Shown here in pieces: positions 17,146 through 25,987 of a stretch of DNA of 50,518 bases. The position numbers and the translations under genes were made by a program. Below the pieces are notes generated by a model. It searched no databases and was not told the origin of the DNA. It was given only the letters and a program-made list of their open reading frames with translations. Source of the DNA: Myxococcales bacterium (GTDB taxonomy: Bacteria > Lernaellota > Lernaellaia > Lernaellales > Lernaellaceae); contig JAAYVF010000097.1 of the NCBI GenBank assembly GCA_012517325.1, forward strand, positions 1 to 50,518, given 5' to 3'. Numbering within the stretch: position 1 is the stretch's first letter; every line of letters begins with the position of its first letter.

Positions 17146-18933
17146 TCAGTTCCACGAATTGTGTTTCGCTTCCGGGTTGAACTCGTCCGGGAACTCGCGG
17201 TGCATATAACTGACGATGAACTGGTCGACCTCGCCGGCGGTGGTCAATTGCAGGGCGCTGGTGGCCAGCGCGCGCGCCTGATCGGTCGTGAACCGGCTGA
17301 GCAGCCGTTTCACGTGCAGGGCCTTGCTCGGCGTCATCGACAGCTCGTCGAGGCCCAGGCCCAGCAGCGCCATGACGTATTCCGGCTGGCCGGCCATTTC
17401 GCCGCACATCGCCACCGGAATGTCGGCGTTGTGGCCGGCGATGACGACCTGCAGAATCGCCCGCAGGATCGACGGGTGCAGCGGGTGGAACAGGTAGTTG
17501 ACGTGTTCGTTGCTGCGGTCCACGGCCAGCGTGTATTGGATCAGATCGTTGGTGCCGATCGAGAAGAAATTGACTTCCTTGGCCAGCAGGTCGGCGATCC
17601 AGACAGCGGCGGGCGTTTCGATCATGATGCCGATTTCGATGTTTTCGTCGAAGGGAATGCCCTCGCGACGCAGCTCGTCCTTGGCCTTGGCCAACAGCGC
17701 CTTGGCCTGTCGCAACTCGTCCATGCCGCTGATCATCGGGAACATGATGCGAGTCTTGCCGTGCGCGCTGGCGCGCAGGATCGCCCGCAACTGGGTGTGA
17801 AAGACGTCGGGGTGGGCCAGGCAGAGCCGGATGGCGCGCAGGCCCATCGCGGGGTTGGCCTCGTTCTGGCAATCGGCCGCCGCGAAACTGACCTTGTCGC
17901 CGCCCAGGTCGATCGTGCGGATGGTGGTGACGCCGCGCGCACCGAGTTTTTCAATCACGCCGCGGTACACGTCGTACTGCGCCATTTCGTCCGGCAGGTT
18001 CGCCGAAAAGAGGAACAGGAATTCGGTCCGGAACAGGCCGATGCGTTCCACGCCGTTGGTGCGCATGATCTCCAACTCGCTGGGCAATTCGATGTTGGCG
18101 GCGAGCACGACCGGCACGCGATCGGCGGTTTGGGCGGGGAGGTCGCGAATCTTCCGGAGGTCTTCCTCGAAGCGCTTGTGTTGCCGCCGGCGCGTGTCGA
18201 AATCGGTGATCAGTTCCATCGACGGCCGCAGGTAAACCTTGCCTTCGAAGCCGTCGACGATGATCAGGTCGCCGGTTTTCACTTCTGCGGTCACCGCGTC
18301 CAGACCGACGACCGTGGGGATCGTCAGCGCGCGCGCCAGAATCGCCGTGTGGCTGGTGGTGCCGCCGAGGTCGGTGACGATGCCCAGGATTTTGTCGCGG
18401 TTGATTTGCGCCAGATCGGCCGGCGAAAGGTCGTGCGCGACGAGCACGACCGGGTCGGTGATGCCTTCGAGGCCCGATGAACTGACCCCCATCAGGTTCA
18501 TGACCAACCGGCGTTCGACGTATTCGAAATCGCGCCGCCGCTCGCGTAGGTAGGGGTCCTCGACGTGATCGAACAGATTGGTCACCTCGGCGATGATCTG
18601 GGTGACCGCCCATTCGGCGTTGATCGAAAGATCCTGGATGCGCTGGCGGAGGCGGTGGAAGAATTCCGGATCCTGGTACAGGCTCAAGTGGGCTTCGATG
18701 ATCTGTTTGTGCTCGTCGAGTTGCAGCTTGCCCGAGGCTTCGACCAATTGGTGCTGCGAGAGGAGGATCGCCGAGTTCAGGCGGGTGATTTCCTGGTCGA
18801 TTTCGCTGGGCGCCAGCTTGTGGTGCGGCACCCGGATGTTGGGATGGTCGTAGTGATAGGCGCGGCCCAGCGCGATGCCGGGCGCGCCGGAGGCGCCGGT
18901 CATTTCCAGCACGTGTTCGTTGTTTTTAACCAA
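17146..18933 (-). CDS. ptsI: Phosphoenolpyruvate-protein phosphotransferase (Enzyme I)
   Basis: A 595-residue EI, which autophosphorylates from PEP and passes phosphate to HPr. The active His195 lies in GGTTSHTAILAR; the PEP-binding barrel follows, with GLFRTEFLF, MFPMIS and the Cys of VAMCGEMAG. The length is normal. It is the last gene of the lptC-to-ptsI minus-strand run, 5 nt after the HPr gene. As no EIIB/EIIC sugar permease is nearby, its likely use is regulatory phosphorylation through the two EIIA proteins in the same operon. Confidence 0.96.
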   Translation of the reverse strand: MVKNNEHVLEMTGASGAPGIALGRAYHYDHPNIRVPHHKLAPSEIDQEITRLNSAILLSQHQLVEASGKLQLDEHKQIIEAHLSLYQDPEFFHRLRQRIQDLSINAEWAVTQIIAEVTNLFDHVEDPYLRERRRDFEYVERRLVMNLMGVSSSGLEGITDPVVLVAHDLSPADLAQINRDKILGIVTDLGGTTSHTAILARALTIPTVVGLDAVTAEVKTGDLIIVDGFEGKVYLRPSMELITDFDTRRRQHKRFEEDLRKIRDLPAQTADRVPVVLAANIELPSELEIMRTNGVERIGLFRTEFLFLFSANLPDEMAQYDVYRGVIEKLGARGVTTIRTIDLGGDKVSFAAADCQNEANPAMGLRAIRLCLAHPDVFHTQLRAILRASAHGKTRIMFPMISGMDELRQAKALLAKAKDELRREGIPFDENIEIGIMIETPAAVWIADLLAKEVNFFSIGTNDLIQYTLAVDRSNEHVNYLFHPLHPSILRAILQVVIAGHNADIPVAMCGEMAGQPEYVMALLGLGLDELSMTPSKALHVKRLLSRFTTDQARALATSALQLTTAGEVDQFIVSYMHREFPDEFNPEAKHNSWN

Positions 18934-18938
18934 CGCCG

Positions 18939-19220
18939 TTAATCCTCTTCAAACTTGTTGCGGAACAGCTTTTCCAATTCCACGGCGGCGCGATAGGCGT
19001 CGGGGCCCGTGGTGCGGAGTTTCAAAACGCTGCCCGGCGGGGCGATCAACTGGGTCAGGCTCATGATGCTTTTCGCATTGGCTTCCCGCCCGTCGAAGAA
19101 GATCGTCGCGTCACATTGAAAATCGTTCAGCAATTTGACGATTTTGCTGGCGACGCGCAGATGCAGACCGGCCTGGTTGATCACCGTCAACTCTCGTTCC
19201 ACGAACATGCGTTCATCCAT
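18939..19220 (-). CDS. ptsH: HPr phosphocarrier protein
   Basis: A 93-residue HPr. The phosphorylated His20 sits in NQAGLHLRVAS, and Ser51 (AKSIMSL) is where HPr kinase acts in the family. The N-terminus is about five residues longer than usual; a second Met at residue 5 is an alternative start. It overlaps the end of the upstream EIIA gene by 8 nt, suggesting coupled translation. With hprK present two genes further upstream, both His and Ser phosphorylation are likely. Confidence 0.94.
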   Translation of the reverse strand: MDERMFVERELTVINQAGLHLRVASKIVKLLNDFQCDATIFFDGREANAKSIMSLTQLIAPPGSVLKLRTTGPDAYRAAVELEKLFRNKFEED

Positions 19221-19617
19221 TCCGCAGATATTCGCTCGCCAGGCGGATGCTGCTGCGCCCGATTTCGGCCAGTTGCTGGCTCAGTTCCCGCAGGGATTTG
19301 CCTTCGCGCGAATACACCATGTCGACCAACATGGGAAGATTGAAACCGCTGACGACTTCCACCTTGTCTTCCTTCAGGAAGGAAAGGGCAATGTTGCTCG
19401 GCGTGCCGCCGAACATGTCGGTAAACACCATGACGCCATGGCCGGCGTTGACTTCCTTGATCGCCGCCTCGATGCGCTCGCGCACCTCGTCCGGTTTTTC
19501 CTGACCGGTGAGCGAGACGCTGCTCACCCCTTGCAGCGGGGAGCCGACGATCAACGAGGCCGTCTTGAGGATTTCTCCGCTCAAATTGCCGTGCGCGACG
19601 ATCACTACTCCGACCAT
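19213..19617 (-). CDS. PTS EIIA component, mannose/fructose type
   Basis: A 134-residue EIIA(Man)-fold protein: MVGVVIVAHGNLSGE places the phosphorylatable His at position 9, and DMFGGTPSN is the family's second signature. It is a free-standing EIIA with no EIIB, EIIC or EIID. In related bacteria such lone EIIA(Man) proteins sit between rapZ and ptsH exactly as here, and they are thought to be regulatory. It overlaps HPr by 8 nt. Confidence 0.93.
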   Translation of the reverse strand: MVGVVIVAHGNLSGEILKTASLIVGSPLQGVSSVSLTGQEKPDEVRERIEAAIKEVNAGHGVMVFTDMFGGTPSNIALSFLKEDKVEVVSGFNLPMLVDMVYSREGKSLRELSQQLAEIGRSSIRLASEYLRNG

Positions 19618-19631
19618 GATTGCCTACCTGT

Positions 19632-20498
19632 CTATTTTTTGACGTCCCGATGCTGAACCGTGACGATCATTCCCTGATGCTTCAATTGCCGGGCGACGTT
19701 TTCGGTGATGGCGACGGACCGATGCTTGCCGCCGGTACACCCGATCGCCAGCGTTAGATAGCTCTTTCCTTCGCGTTGGTAAAGCGGGAGCAGGAACGAG
19801 AGCAAATTAAAAAACTTTTCCAGAAACGAATGGGAGATGTCGTTTTCCAGCACGTACTTCGCGACGTTCTCGTCCAGACCCGAGAACGGCCGCAATTCCT
19901 CGATGAAGAAGGGATTGGGCAGAAACCGCACGTCCATCACCAGATCGGCGTCGCCCGGCAGGCCGAATTTAAAGCCGAAGCTGACCAGGCGCATGACCAT
20001 GGTCGGCTGCAAGTTCCCGGCGGCGAACCGCTCCTGGATCAGGCTCCGCAGTTCGTGCGGCGTGAGGGCGGAGGTGTCCACCACCCAATCGGCGCTTTTT
20101 TTCAGCTCGCTCAGGCTTTCGCGTTCCTTGCCGATGCCCTCCAGAACCGAACCGCCGCTCGCCTGCGGATGGCTGCGGCGCGTTTCGGAAAAACGCTGGA
20201 TGAGGATGCGGTCATCAGCCTCGAGAAAGACGATTTCGAGGTGATAGGCGTCATCGCGCAGCCGCTGGAACGTTTCGGCGGCGCGACCGGGGAAATTCGG
20301 ATCGCGGGTATCCATGACCACGGCGATCCGGCTGATGTCGCCCGGCCGGCCGAGCGTCGTGAGCTGGATCAGTTTTTCCAGCAGTTCGACGGGCAGGTTG
20401 TCGATGCAGAAATAGCCCAGGTCTTCCAGGGCCTTGCTGGCGATCGATTTGCCGCTGCCGCTCAAGCCGCTGATGATGACAAGGCGGGTGTCTCTCAT
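19632..20498 (-). CDS. rapZ: RNase adapter/nucleotide-binding protein RapZ
   Basis: A 288-residue member of the YvcJ/RapZ family. The Walker A motif GLSGSGKS is at 11-18; the C-terminal domain carries GCTGGKHRSV, typical of RapZ. In enterobacteria RapZ binds small RNAs and guides RNase E; the role elsewhere is less clear. The start at 20498 overlaps the hprK stop by 4 nt (ATGA) and has GGAGAGG upstream. A longer in-frame extension into hprK is not real. Confidence 0.95.
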   Translation of the reverse strand: MRDTRLVIISGLSGSGKSIASKALEDLGYFCIDNLPVELLEKLIQLTTLGRPGDISRIAVVMDTRDPNFPGRAAETFQRLRDDAYHLEIVFLEADDRILIQRFSETRRSHPQASGGSVLEGIGKERESLSELKKSADWVVDTSALTPHELRSLIQERFAAGNLQPTMVMRLVSFGFKFGLPGDADLVMDVRFLPNPFFIEELRPFSGLDENVAKYVLENDISHSFLEKFFNLLSFLLPLYQREGKSYLTLAIGCTGGKHRSVAITENVARQLKHQGMIVTVQHRDVKK

Positions 20499-21454
20499 TC
20501 GGTTTCCTCTCCGGGTAAGCCCGCTTCCTGGCTCAACTTGGAGAGCAACTGTTGTTGAAATTCCTTCGCCGCGTTGTAGCCTTCCAGTTTGAGCAACTGA
20601 TTGCGCGCCGCCACTTCGATGATCGTCGAGAGGTTGCGGCCGGGCCGCACCGGCAGCACGATCAGGGGTAGTTCCACTCCAAGGATGGTGTATTTCTTGT
20701 CGTCCAGCCCGATGCGGTCGTAATCGATGTCCTTCTCCCAGGTGACCAGCTTGACGACGAGTTGGACCTTCTTCCGGTCGCGGATGGCGCTGATACCGAA
20801 CAATTCCTTGATGTTGATGATGCCCAGGCCGCGGATTTCCATGTGGTATTTGATGATTTCCGGCCCGCGGCCGTAAATGGCGGTCGGGCCCTGGCGCACC
20901 AATTCCACCGTGTCGTCGGCCACCAGGCGGTGACCGCGGGCGATCAGATCGATCGCGCATTCGCTCTTGCCGATGCCGCTGTCGCCCAAGAGCAGAACGC
21001 CCACGCCGAAGGTGTCGAGCAACACGCCGTGCAGGCTGGCGCTCTTGGCGAAATGAGCCTCGAGCAGCTTGGTCAGCCGTTCGATCAAGGCCTGCGTCGG
21101 CAGCGCGGTGCGCAGCACCGGGGTTTGGGTCCGCTCGGCATGGGCGAGAAAGATCGGCGGCACGGGCAGGTCGCGCGAGATGATGCAGCAGGCCACGTGC
21201 TGGTCGAAATATTTTTCGCAGACGCGCTCCTGGTCTTCCGCCGGCAGGCCGGCCAGATACGACATTTCGGTCTGGCCGAACAACTGAACGCGGTTGCGCG
21301 CGACGAAGGAAACGTAGCCGGTCATCGCCAGGCCGGATTTCTGCACGTAAGGGGTGCGGATTTTGTTGTCCAGGCCCGCTTCGGAAGTCAGCAGATCCAG
21401 CGATAGGTCGATCCGCCGATGCTCCAGAATTTCACGGACGGTGATGGCCGACAC
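20495..21454 (-). CDS. hprK: HPr kinase/phosphorylase
   Basis: A 319-residue HprK/P that phosphorylates and dephosphorylates the serine of HPr. The P-loop GDSGIGKS is at 157-164, and the signature region MEIRGLGIINIKELFG is present. The start codon is GTG with GGAGAG just before it, inside the end of ptsN. The gene begins 2 nt after the ptsN stop and overlaps rapZ by 4 nt. Confidence 0.96.
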   Translation of the reverse strand: MSAITVREILEHRRIDLSLDLLTSEAGLDNKIRTPYVQKSGLAMTGYVSFVARNRVQLFGQTEMSYLAGLPAEDQERVCEKYFDQHVACCIISRDLPVPPIFLAHAERTQTPVLRTALPTQALIERLTKLLEAHFAKSASLHGVLLDTFGVGVLLLGDSGIGKSECAIDLIARGHRLVADDTVELVRQGPTAIYGRGPEIIKYHMEIRGLGIINIKELFGISAIRDRKKVQLVVKLVTWEKDIDYDRIGLDDKKYTILGVELPLIVLPVRPGRNLSTIIEVAARNQLLKLEGYNAAKEFQQQLLSKLSQEAGLPGEETE

Positions 21455-21456
21455 TT

Positions 21457-21913
21457 CTACTCTCCGTCGGTCGCGCCTAACAGCGCGGGCAATTGTTCGG
21501 GCGCCGCTTGCAGCAGTCGTTCGCGATTGGCCGGGTCGTGCAGCAACCGCGCCACCCGTTCCAACGCGGCCAGGTAATCAGTGATCTTTCCCTCCGGCGC
21601 GACCAGTACGAAAAAAAAGCCGCGTCGGTTCGCCGTCCGGATCGTCGAAATCGATGCCGGCCGGGCTGCGGCCGAAGACCGCGTAAATTCGATGCAGCCC
21701 ACTGACTTTGGCGTGCGGGATCGCCACCCCGTCGCCGATACCAGTGCTGCCGAGTTGTTCCCGCGCCAGCAGCGCCGCAAACAGCCGGTCTTCCTCCACC
21801 TCGGGCGCGGACCAGGCCAGTCGCTGCGTCAACTCCCGGAGTACGCTCGTTTTGTCCGCGGCGCGCAACTCCGGGATGACGGCGCGCGGATCCAGAAATG
21901 ATGTCAAATCCAA
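21457..21913 (-). pseudogene. ptsN: PTS EIIA(Ntr), interrupted by a frameshift
   Basis: Two overlapping frames together give one normal EIIA(Ntr) of about 151 residues. The first part (from ATG 21913) carries the active His67 in GDGVAIPHAKV and runs to GEPTRLFF. The second part resumes with VLVAPEGKITDYLAALERVA in the other frame and ends in a normal C-terminus. The change of frame falls at a run of eight T on the coding strand (21611-21618); seven T would restore one continuous frame. The cause may be a sequencing error, a real mutation or slippage during expression. The stop at 21457 leaves 2 nt before hprK. Confidence 0.88.
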
Positions 21914-21918
21914 GGGGG

Positions 21919-22476
21919 TTATTCCCCTTGTGTCTGGATCAGGCCGAAGTCGCCGCTTTTACGGCGGTAGAGGACGTTGATCCGCTTACTGTCGACCTCG
22001 GTGAAGACCAGCAATTCGGACGCCGGGTTGGCGTCCATCCAAACGACCGCTTCCTGGACGCCGATGGGTTTGGGCATCGCGCCCTCGGTTACGGCGATCC
22101 GTTTCATCCATTCCGGCTGGTGCGCGGCCTCCTCGTCGATGTCCTCCACTTTTTGCACAAAAGCGTCATGTTCCGGCTTGGAACGGCCCTTTTTGGAGCG
22201 GGTCTTGTCCTTCTGTTTTTTGATCTGGCGCTCCAACTTCGTCAGGGCGTTGTCGATTGAGCTATAAATGTCGTCGGTTTCCTCGGTGCAGTTGATGCTG
22301 CTGCGGCCCGCGGTCAAAGTCATTTCGGCGATGTTGCGGTGCTTTTCGATCGACAAAACGATGTTGGCTTCGATCGGTTCGTCGAGGTAGCGCTTTACCT
22401 TCGCCAGTTTGCGTTCGGCGTATTCCTTGATTGCCTCGGTCGGTTCCATGTGCCGGAAGGTCACGCTGATTCTCAT
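21919..22476 (-). CDS. hpf: Ribosome hibernation promoting factor, long form
   Basis: A 185-residue long HPF. The N-terminal domain (MRISVTFRHMEPTEAIKEY, with AERKLAKVKRYL) binds the 30S subunit. After a charged linker (about 95-125) the C-terminal dimerisation domain begins near MPKPIGVQEAVVWMD and ends GDFGLIQ. Long forms make 100S ribosome dimers on their own. It lies between rpoN and ptsN, its usual place. Confidence 0.94.
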   Translation of the reverse strand: MRISVTFRHMEPTEAIKEYAERKLAKVKRYLDEPIEANIVLSIEKHRNIAEMTLTAGRSSINCTEETDDIYSSIDNALTKLERQIKKQKDKTRSKKGRSKPEHDAFVQKVEDIDEEAAHQPEWMKRIAVTEGAMPKPIGVQEAVVWMDANPASELLVFTEVDSKRINVLYRRKSGDFGLIQTQGE

Positions 22477-22497
22477 GCTCCATCCCCCGTGCCGCGC

Positions 22498-23928
22498 CTA
22501 ATACAGGCGCTTGCGTTTGTTAGATGGCAAAATGCCCAGCATCTCGCGGTATTTGGTTACCGTGCGCCGCGCGATGTTGAGCCCCTCACGCTCGGATAAC
22601 AGTTGAACGATCTTTTGGTCCGAATATGGTTTGCGCGAATTTTCCTCCGCGATAATTTTCGTGATCATGTTCTTGACGCTCTCGGAGGCGACCGAGCCGC
22701 CGTCGTCGGAGCCGATGCCGCTGTTGAAGAAGTATTTGAGCTCGAAAATGCCCTGCGGGGTATGCACGTATTTGTTGGTGGTGACGCGGCTGACGGTCGA
22801 TTCGTGCATGCCGATGTCGTCGGCGACGTCGCGCAGGATCAGCGGCCGCAGGAAATTGATGCCCTTATCCAGGAACTCGCGTTGGAATTTGACGATGCTT
22901 TCGGTGACGCGGTAGATCGTCCGCTGGCGTTGGTGAATCGAGCGGATCAGCCAGACGGCGCTGCGCAGCTTGTCCTGGATGTAGTCGTGCTCGATTTTGT
23001 TCTTCGTGCCGCCGCCCTGCAAAATCTGCTTGTAGTAATTGCTGATTTTCAGCTTCGGCAGGCCGTCGTCGTTCTGTGTGATGACGTATTCGTCGCCGAC
23101 CTTCTGGATGTAGATGTCGGGAATGATGTACTGGGTCCGCTCGCTGCCGAAGGGACGGCCCGGCTTCGGTTCCAGTTGCGAGATGATGTGCAGCCGCGCC
23201 AGGACGTCTTCCACGGAACAGGACAAGGTCTTGGCGATCTTTTTATAGTCGCGCCGCTCCAGGTCGGGCAGATGATGGGTGATGATCGCCTCGATCAACG
23301 GTTCCTCGATTTCCAGGGCGCGCACCTGCAGCATCAGGCACTCGACCAGGTCGCGCGCGCCCACGCCGGTCGGATCGAAGGATTGGATGTGTTCGAGAAC
23401 CCATTCGGCATTCTCGTATTCCAGATTTTCCTTCTCGCAGATTTCCGCCAGCGGCGTTGCCAGGTATCCATCGTCATTAATATAACCAATTAAAACGGCG
23501 CCGACGGCTTTGGTTTCCGGATCCAGGTCGGCCAACTGCAATTGCCATTCGAGATGGGTCGGCAAATCCTCGCGCCGCACCTGGACCGCCTCGGCCGCTT
23601 CGCGGTCCTCGTCCTCGAAACCGCCGCCGCCCTGATAATCGGACACGCTGCGGCGGGATAGGTAAGTCGCCCAGTCGATATTTTGGTCGGGACCGGTTTC
23701 GGCGGCTTCGACATCGGATTTGATTTCCGGGCCGGAATCGGGCAACTCGCGCGGGTTTTCCACGGCCTCCGGTAATTCTTCAAGTACTGGATTTTCAACC
23801 ATTTCCTGCTGGATGTGGTCGACCATTTCGAGGTGGTTGAGTTGCAGCAATTTGATGGCCTGTTGCAATTGCGGCGTCATGATGAGCTGCTGCGAGAGCC
23901 GCAAATTCATCTTCATTTCGAGGGCCAT
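22498..23928 (-). CDS. rpoN: RNA polymerase sigma-54 factor
   Basis: A 476-residue sigma-54. Region I opens MALEMKMNLRLSQQLIMTPQLQQ in pieces, the Gln/Leu-rich activator-responsive part. An acidic region II follows, then the core-binding domain and, near the end, the RpoN box ARRTVTKYRE that reads the -24 element. The start with MALEMK fits the family; GAGGT is 11-12 nt upstream. It follows lptB by 17 nt. The operon's own promoter region contains a -24/-12 type sequence. Confidence 0.97.
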   Translation of the reverse strand: MALEMKMNLRLSQQLIMTPQLQQAIKLLQLNHLEMVDHIQQEMVENPVLEELPEAVENPRELPDSGPEIKSDVEAAETGPDQNIDWATYLSRRSVSDYQGGGGFEDEDREAAEAVQVRREDLPTHLEWQLQLADLDPETKAVGAVLIGYINDDGYLATPLAEICEKENLEYENAEWVLEHIQSFDPTGVGARDLVECLMLQVRALEIEEPLIEAIITHHLPDLERRDYKKIAKTLSCSVEDVLARLHIISQLEPKPGRPFGSERTQYIIPDIYIQKVGDEYVITQNDDGLPKLKISNYYKQILQGGGTKNKIEHDYIQDKLRSAVWLIRSIHQRQRTIYRVTESIVKFQREFLDKGINFLRPLILRDVADDIGMHESTVSRVTTNKYVHTPQGIFELKYFFNSGIGSDDGGSVASESVKNMITKIIAEENSRKPYSDQKIVQLLSEREGLNIARRTVTKYREMLGILPSNKRKRLY

Positions 23929-23945
23929 CGGTCCGTTTTACCTCG

Positions 23946-24677
23946 TCAAAGCCGGAACTTGTCGCCCAGGTAGATTTCCCGCGCCTGGGGGCTGTTGGCG
24001 ATCGTTTGCGGATCGCCTTTTTCCAGTATTTTCCCTTGGTGAATAATATAAGCCCGATCGCAGATGGTTAACGTTTCGCGCACATTGTGATCGGTGATCA
24101 GTACGCCGATGCCGCGGTCGCGAAGCTGGGCCACGATGTTCTGGATTTCGTTCACTGCGATCGGATCGATGCCGGCGAACGGCTCGTCCAGCAGCAGGAA
24201 TCGGGGCTGCGTCACCAGCGCCCGGCTGATTTCCACGCGCCGCCGCTCGCCGCCCGACAGCGAATAGGCCTTGTTTTTCCGCAAATGCGTGATGCCCAGA
24301 TCGCCCAGCAGGGATTCCAGCCGGTTGGCGCGCTCTTCCTTGGAAAGGTCCATGGTTTCGAGAATCGCCAGGATGTTTTCCTCGACGGTCAACTTGCGAA
24401 AAACCGACGGTTCCTGCGCCAGGTAGCTGATGCCGTGGCGCGCGCGGCGATACATCGGCATATCCGTGAGATCCAGCTCGCCCAGCAGAACCCGCCCTTC
24501 ATCGGGGCGGTACAAACCGACCACCATGTAGAAATTGGTCGTTTTCCCGGCGCCGTTCGGTCCCAACAGGCCGACGACCTCGCCCTGGCGCACCTCGATG
24601 CTGCAATGATCCACCACCGCTCGTTTGTGGAACGATTTGCAGAGGTTTTCGGTGTGCAAGACGAGTCGTTCCGGCAT
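23946..24677 (-). CDS. lptB: LPS export ABC transporter ATP-binding protein
   Basis: A 243-residue ABC ATPase of the LptB2FG complex that drives lipopolysaccharide from the inner membrane. Walker A GPNGAGKT is at 39-46, the signature LSGGERRR follows, and Walker B is [13 protein letters not shown]. It comes directly after lptA (3-nt gap), and AGGAACG precedes its start. Its identity as LptB rather than another ABC protein is secured by the lptC-lptA-lptB order. Confidence 0.96.
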   Translation of the reverse strand: MPERLVLHTENLCKSFHKRAVVDHCSIEVRQGEVVGLLGPNGAGKTTNFYMVVGLYRPDEGRVLLGELDLTDMPMYRRARHGISYLAQEPSVFRKLTVEENILAILETMDLSKEERANRLESLLGDLGITHLRKNKAYSLSGGERRRVEISRALVTQPRFLLLDEPFAGIDPIAVNEIQNIVAQLRDRGIGVLITDHNVRETLTICDRAYIIHQGKILEKGDPQTIANSPQAREIYLGDKFRL

Positions 24678-24680
24678 CGG

Positions 24681-25283
24681 TTATCGTTCCTGATCTTTCT
24701 GATCGGATCCTTTTTGTTTGTCTTGAAGTTTCTTCGCCTCGCCGGGATTGATCGTCACGGTGACCCGGCCCGTGGAAGCGCCCAGAATTTCGATCTGCCG
24801 GCTCGGCAGGTGAATCACGATGGCCGACCCGCGCAGGGCGTTGGAACCCTGGGTGACCAGCGGATTGCCGCTCAGGGCGATGGTCTGGGCTTCGTTGTCG
24901 AACTCGGCCCGGTCGCAGGTGGCGCGGCGGTCTTCCTGCACTAGTTGCACGCGTCCCAGGGCGATCAGCCGCCGGATCTGGCCGCCGGCCTCGGGCAAGC
25001 CGCCCAGCGGTTCGCTTGGCTCATTACCCGTTTCTTTTTTGGCCGCCGGTTGATAGTGGATCAGCAGGATGTCGCAATTGAGCACCGATTTGTCCTGCAC
25101 GCCGACGACGTTGCCCTCGAAGCGGATGACCTGACTGCCGTTGTCGGCTTCCAGCCGATCGGCCTGGATGTGAATCGGCTTGTTGGGGTCGAAATCCGGC
25201 GGCATGACGCCGTTGTTCTGGCTGAAGGCCGCGGCCGGCCACAACCCGAGAAACAGCAACGCGATGAAGGCCCATTTTTTCAT
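24681..25283 (-). CDS. lptA: LPS transport periplasmic protein LptA
   Basis: A 200-residue protein. A signal peptide (MKKWAFIALLFLGLWPAAA) precedes an OstA-like beta-jellyroll with paired strands such as KPIHIQADRLEADNGSQ and VIRFEGNVVG. The very C-terminus is charged (KLQDKQKGSDQKDQER). The start at 25283 overlaps the lptC stop (ATGA). LptA forms the periplasmic bridge that carries LPS to the outer membrane. Confidence 0.9.
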   Translation of the reverse strand: MKKWAFIALLFLGLWPAAAFSQNNGVMPPDFDPNKPIHIQADRLEADNGSQVIRFEGNVVGVQDKSVLNCDILLIHYQPAAKKETGNEPSEPLGGLPEAGGQIRRLIALGRVQLVQEDRRATCDRAEFDNEAQTIALSGNPLVTQGSNALRGSAIVIHLPSRQIEILGASTGRVTVTINPGEAKKLQDKQKGSDQKDQER

Positions 25284-25837
25284 GGCTTGCTCGCCGCCCA
25301 CCAATCGGCTTCCACGTTTTGCTTCAGCCGGATTTTTTGCTCGTCCAGGTCCAACTCCATGCCGACCCCCTTCACGCTGAAAAAGGGCCCGGTCAACAAC
25401 ACTGCCTGATCGGTCGTCGCTCGCCGGGGATCGGCGGTGAAATCCAGCCGCGCGGTGCGGAAAACCATCCCGTCGTCGGTTTCGCCATGGACATCGCCTT
25501 CCATCCGACCTTGGCGGGATTGCACGTCAACATTGGCGCGTTCGCCCTTGATCTCGATCCGCCGGCCGTTTTCCCAGAGCAGGGCGTCCACCTGGTTGAA
25601 TCGCGCCTCATTCGCCACGGCAAAGTATTGCGCTTGCGCGGCTCGCACCTGCCACCGCATTTGGCCGTTCATCGTTCGAGTATAGATGAAGTCGTCCATT
25701 TTACCGAAGGGGGATTCTTCCTTGTTGTCGCCGCGCGGCAGGTCGGTCTTGTCCGGCATCGAGGCCCACCAAACCAGACCGGCGGCGATCAGCAATCCGA
25801 CTAGAATCCCAAGGTGTTTGGCCGGGTGATTTTTCAT
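25280..25837 (-). CDS. lptC: LPS export protein LptC
   Basis: A 185-residue bitopic membrane protein. One N-terminal helix (about residues 9-25) anchors a periplasmic jellyroll with the LptC pattern (FIYTRTMNGQMRWQVRAAQAQYF, in part, then VDVQSRQGRMEGDV). It is the first gene of the operon. No Shine-Dalgarno precedes the ATG, and predicted transcript starts fall only about 4-6 nt before it, so it may be translated from a leaderless mRNA. No internal start would keep the anchor. Confidence 0.9.
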   Translation of the reverse strand: MKNHPAKHLGILVGLLIAAGLVWWASMPDKTDLPRGDNKEESPFGKMDDFIYTRTMNGQMRWQVRAAQAQYFAVANEARFNQVDALLWENGRRIEIKGERANVDVQSRQGRMEGDVHGETDDGMVFRTARLDFTADPRRATTDQAVLLTGPFFSVKGVGMELDLDEQKIRLKQNVEADWWAASKP

Positions 25838-25847
25838 TGGCGCGTCT

Positions 25848-25869
25848 ATTATAGCATATTCTGTGCCAA
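25848..25869 (-). promoter_or_regulatory. Overlapping sigma-54 and extended -10 promoter of the lpt-rpoN-pts operon
   Basis: Read on the minus strand, TTGGCAC-AGAAT-ATGCT (25869-25853) matches the sigma-54 consensus TTGGCAC-N5-TTGCW except for one base in the -12 part; the GG and GC doublets are exactly 10 nt apart. Overlapping its end, TGC-TATAAT (25848-25853 for the hexamer) is an extended -10 for sigma-70. Both would start transcription at about 25841-25842, a few bases before the lptC ATG. Confidence 0.6.
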
Positions 25870-25921
25870 GGCAAGATGAAACTTTATCGCCGCGCCGCTT
25901 CCGGGCGGGTGAAAATACAAA

Positions 25922-25950
25922 TTGCGGTTCCGGTTGTGAAGCGGTAAACT
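25922..25950 (+). promoter_or_regulatory. Possible promoter of the glycosyltransferase operon
   Basis: TTGCGG (25922-25927), 17 nt, TAAACT (25945-25950). It is divergent from the lptC promoter and lies 38 nt before the first glycosyltransferase start. The hexamers are moderate matches. Confidence 0.45.
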
Positions 25951-25987
25951 ACTAGAAATTTATAGATTTTTCACTGGAGACGTCGGC

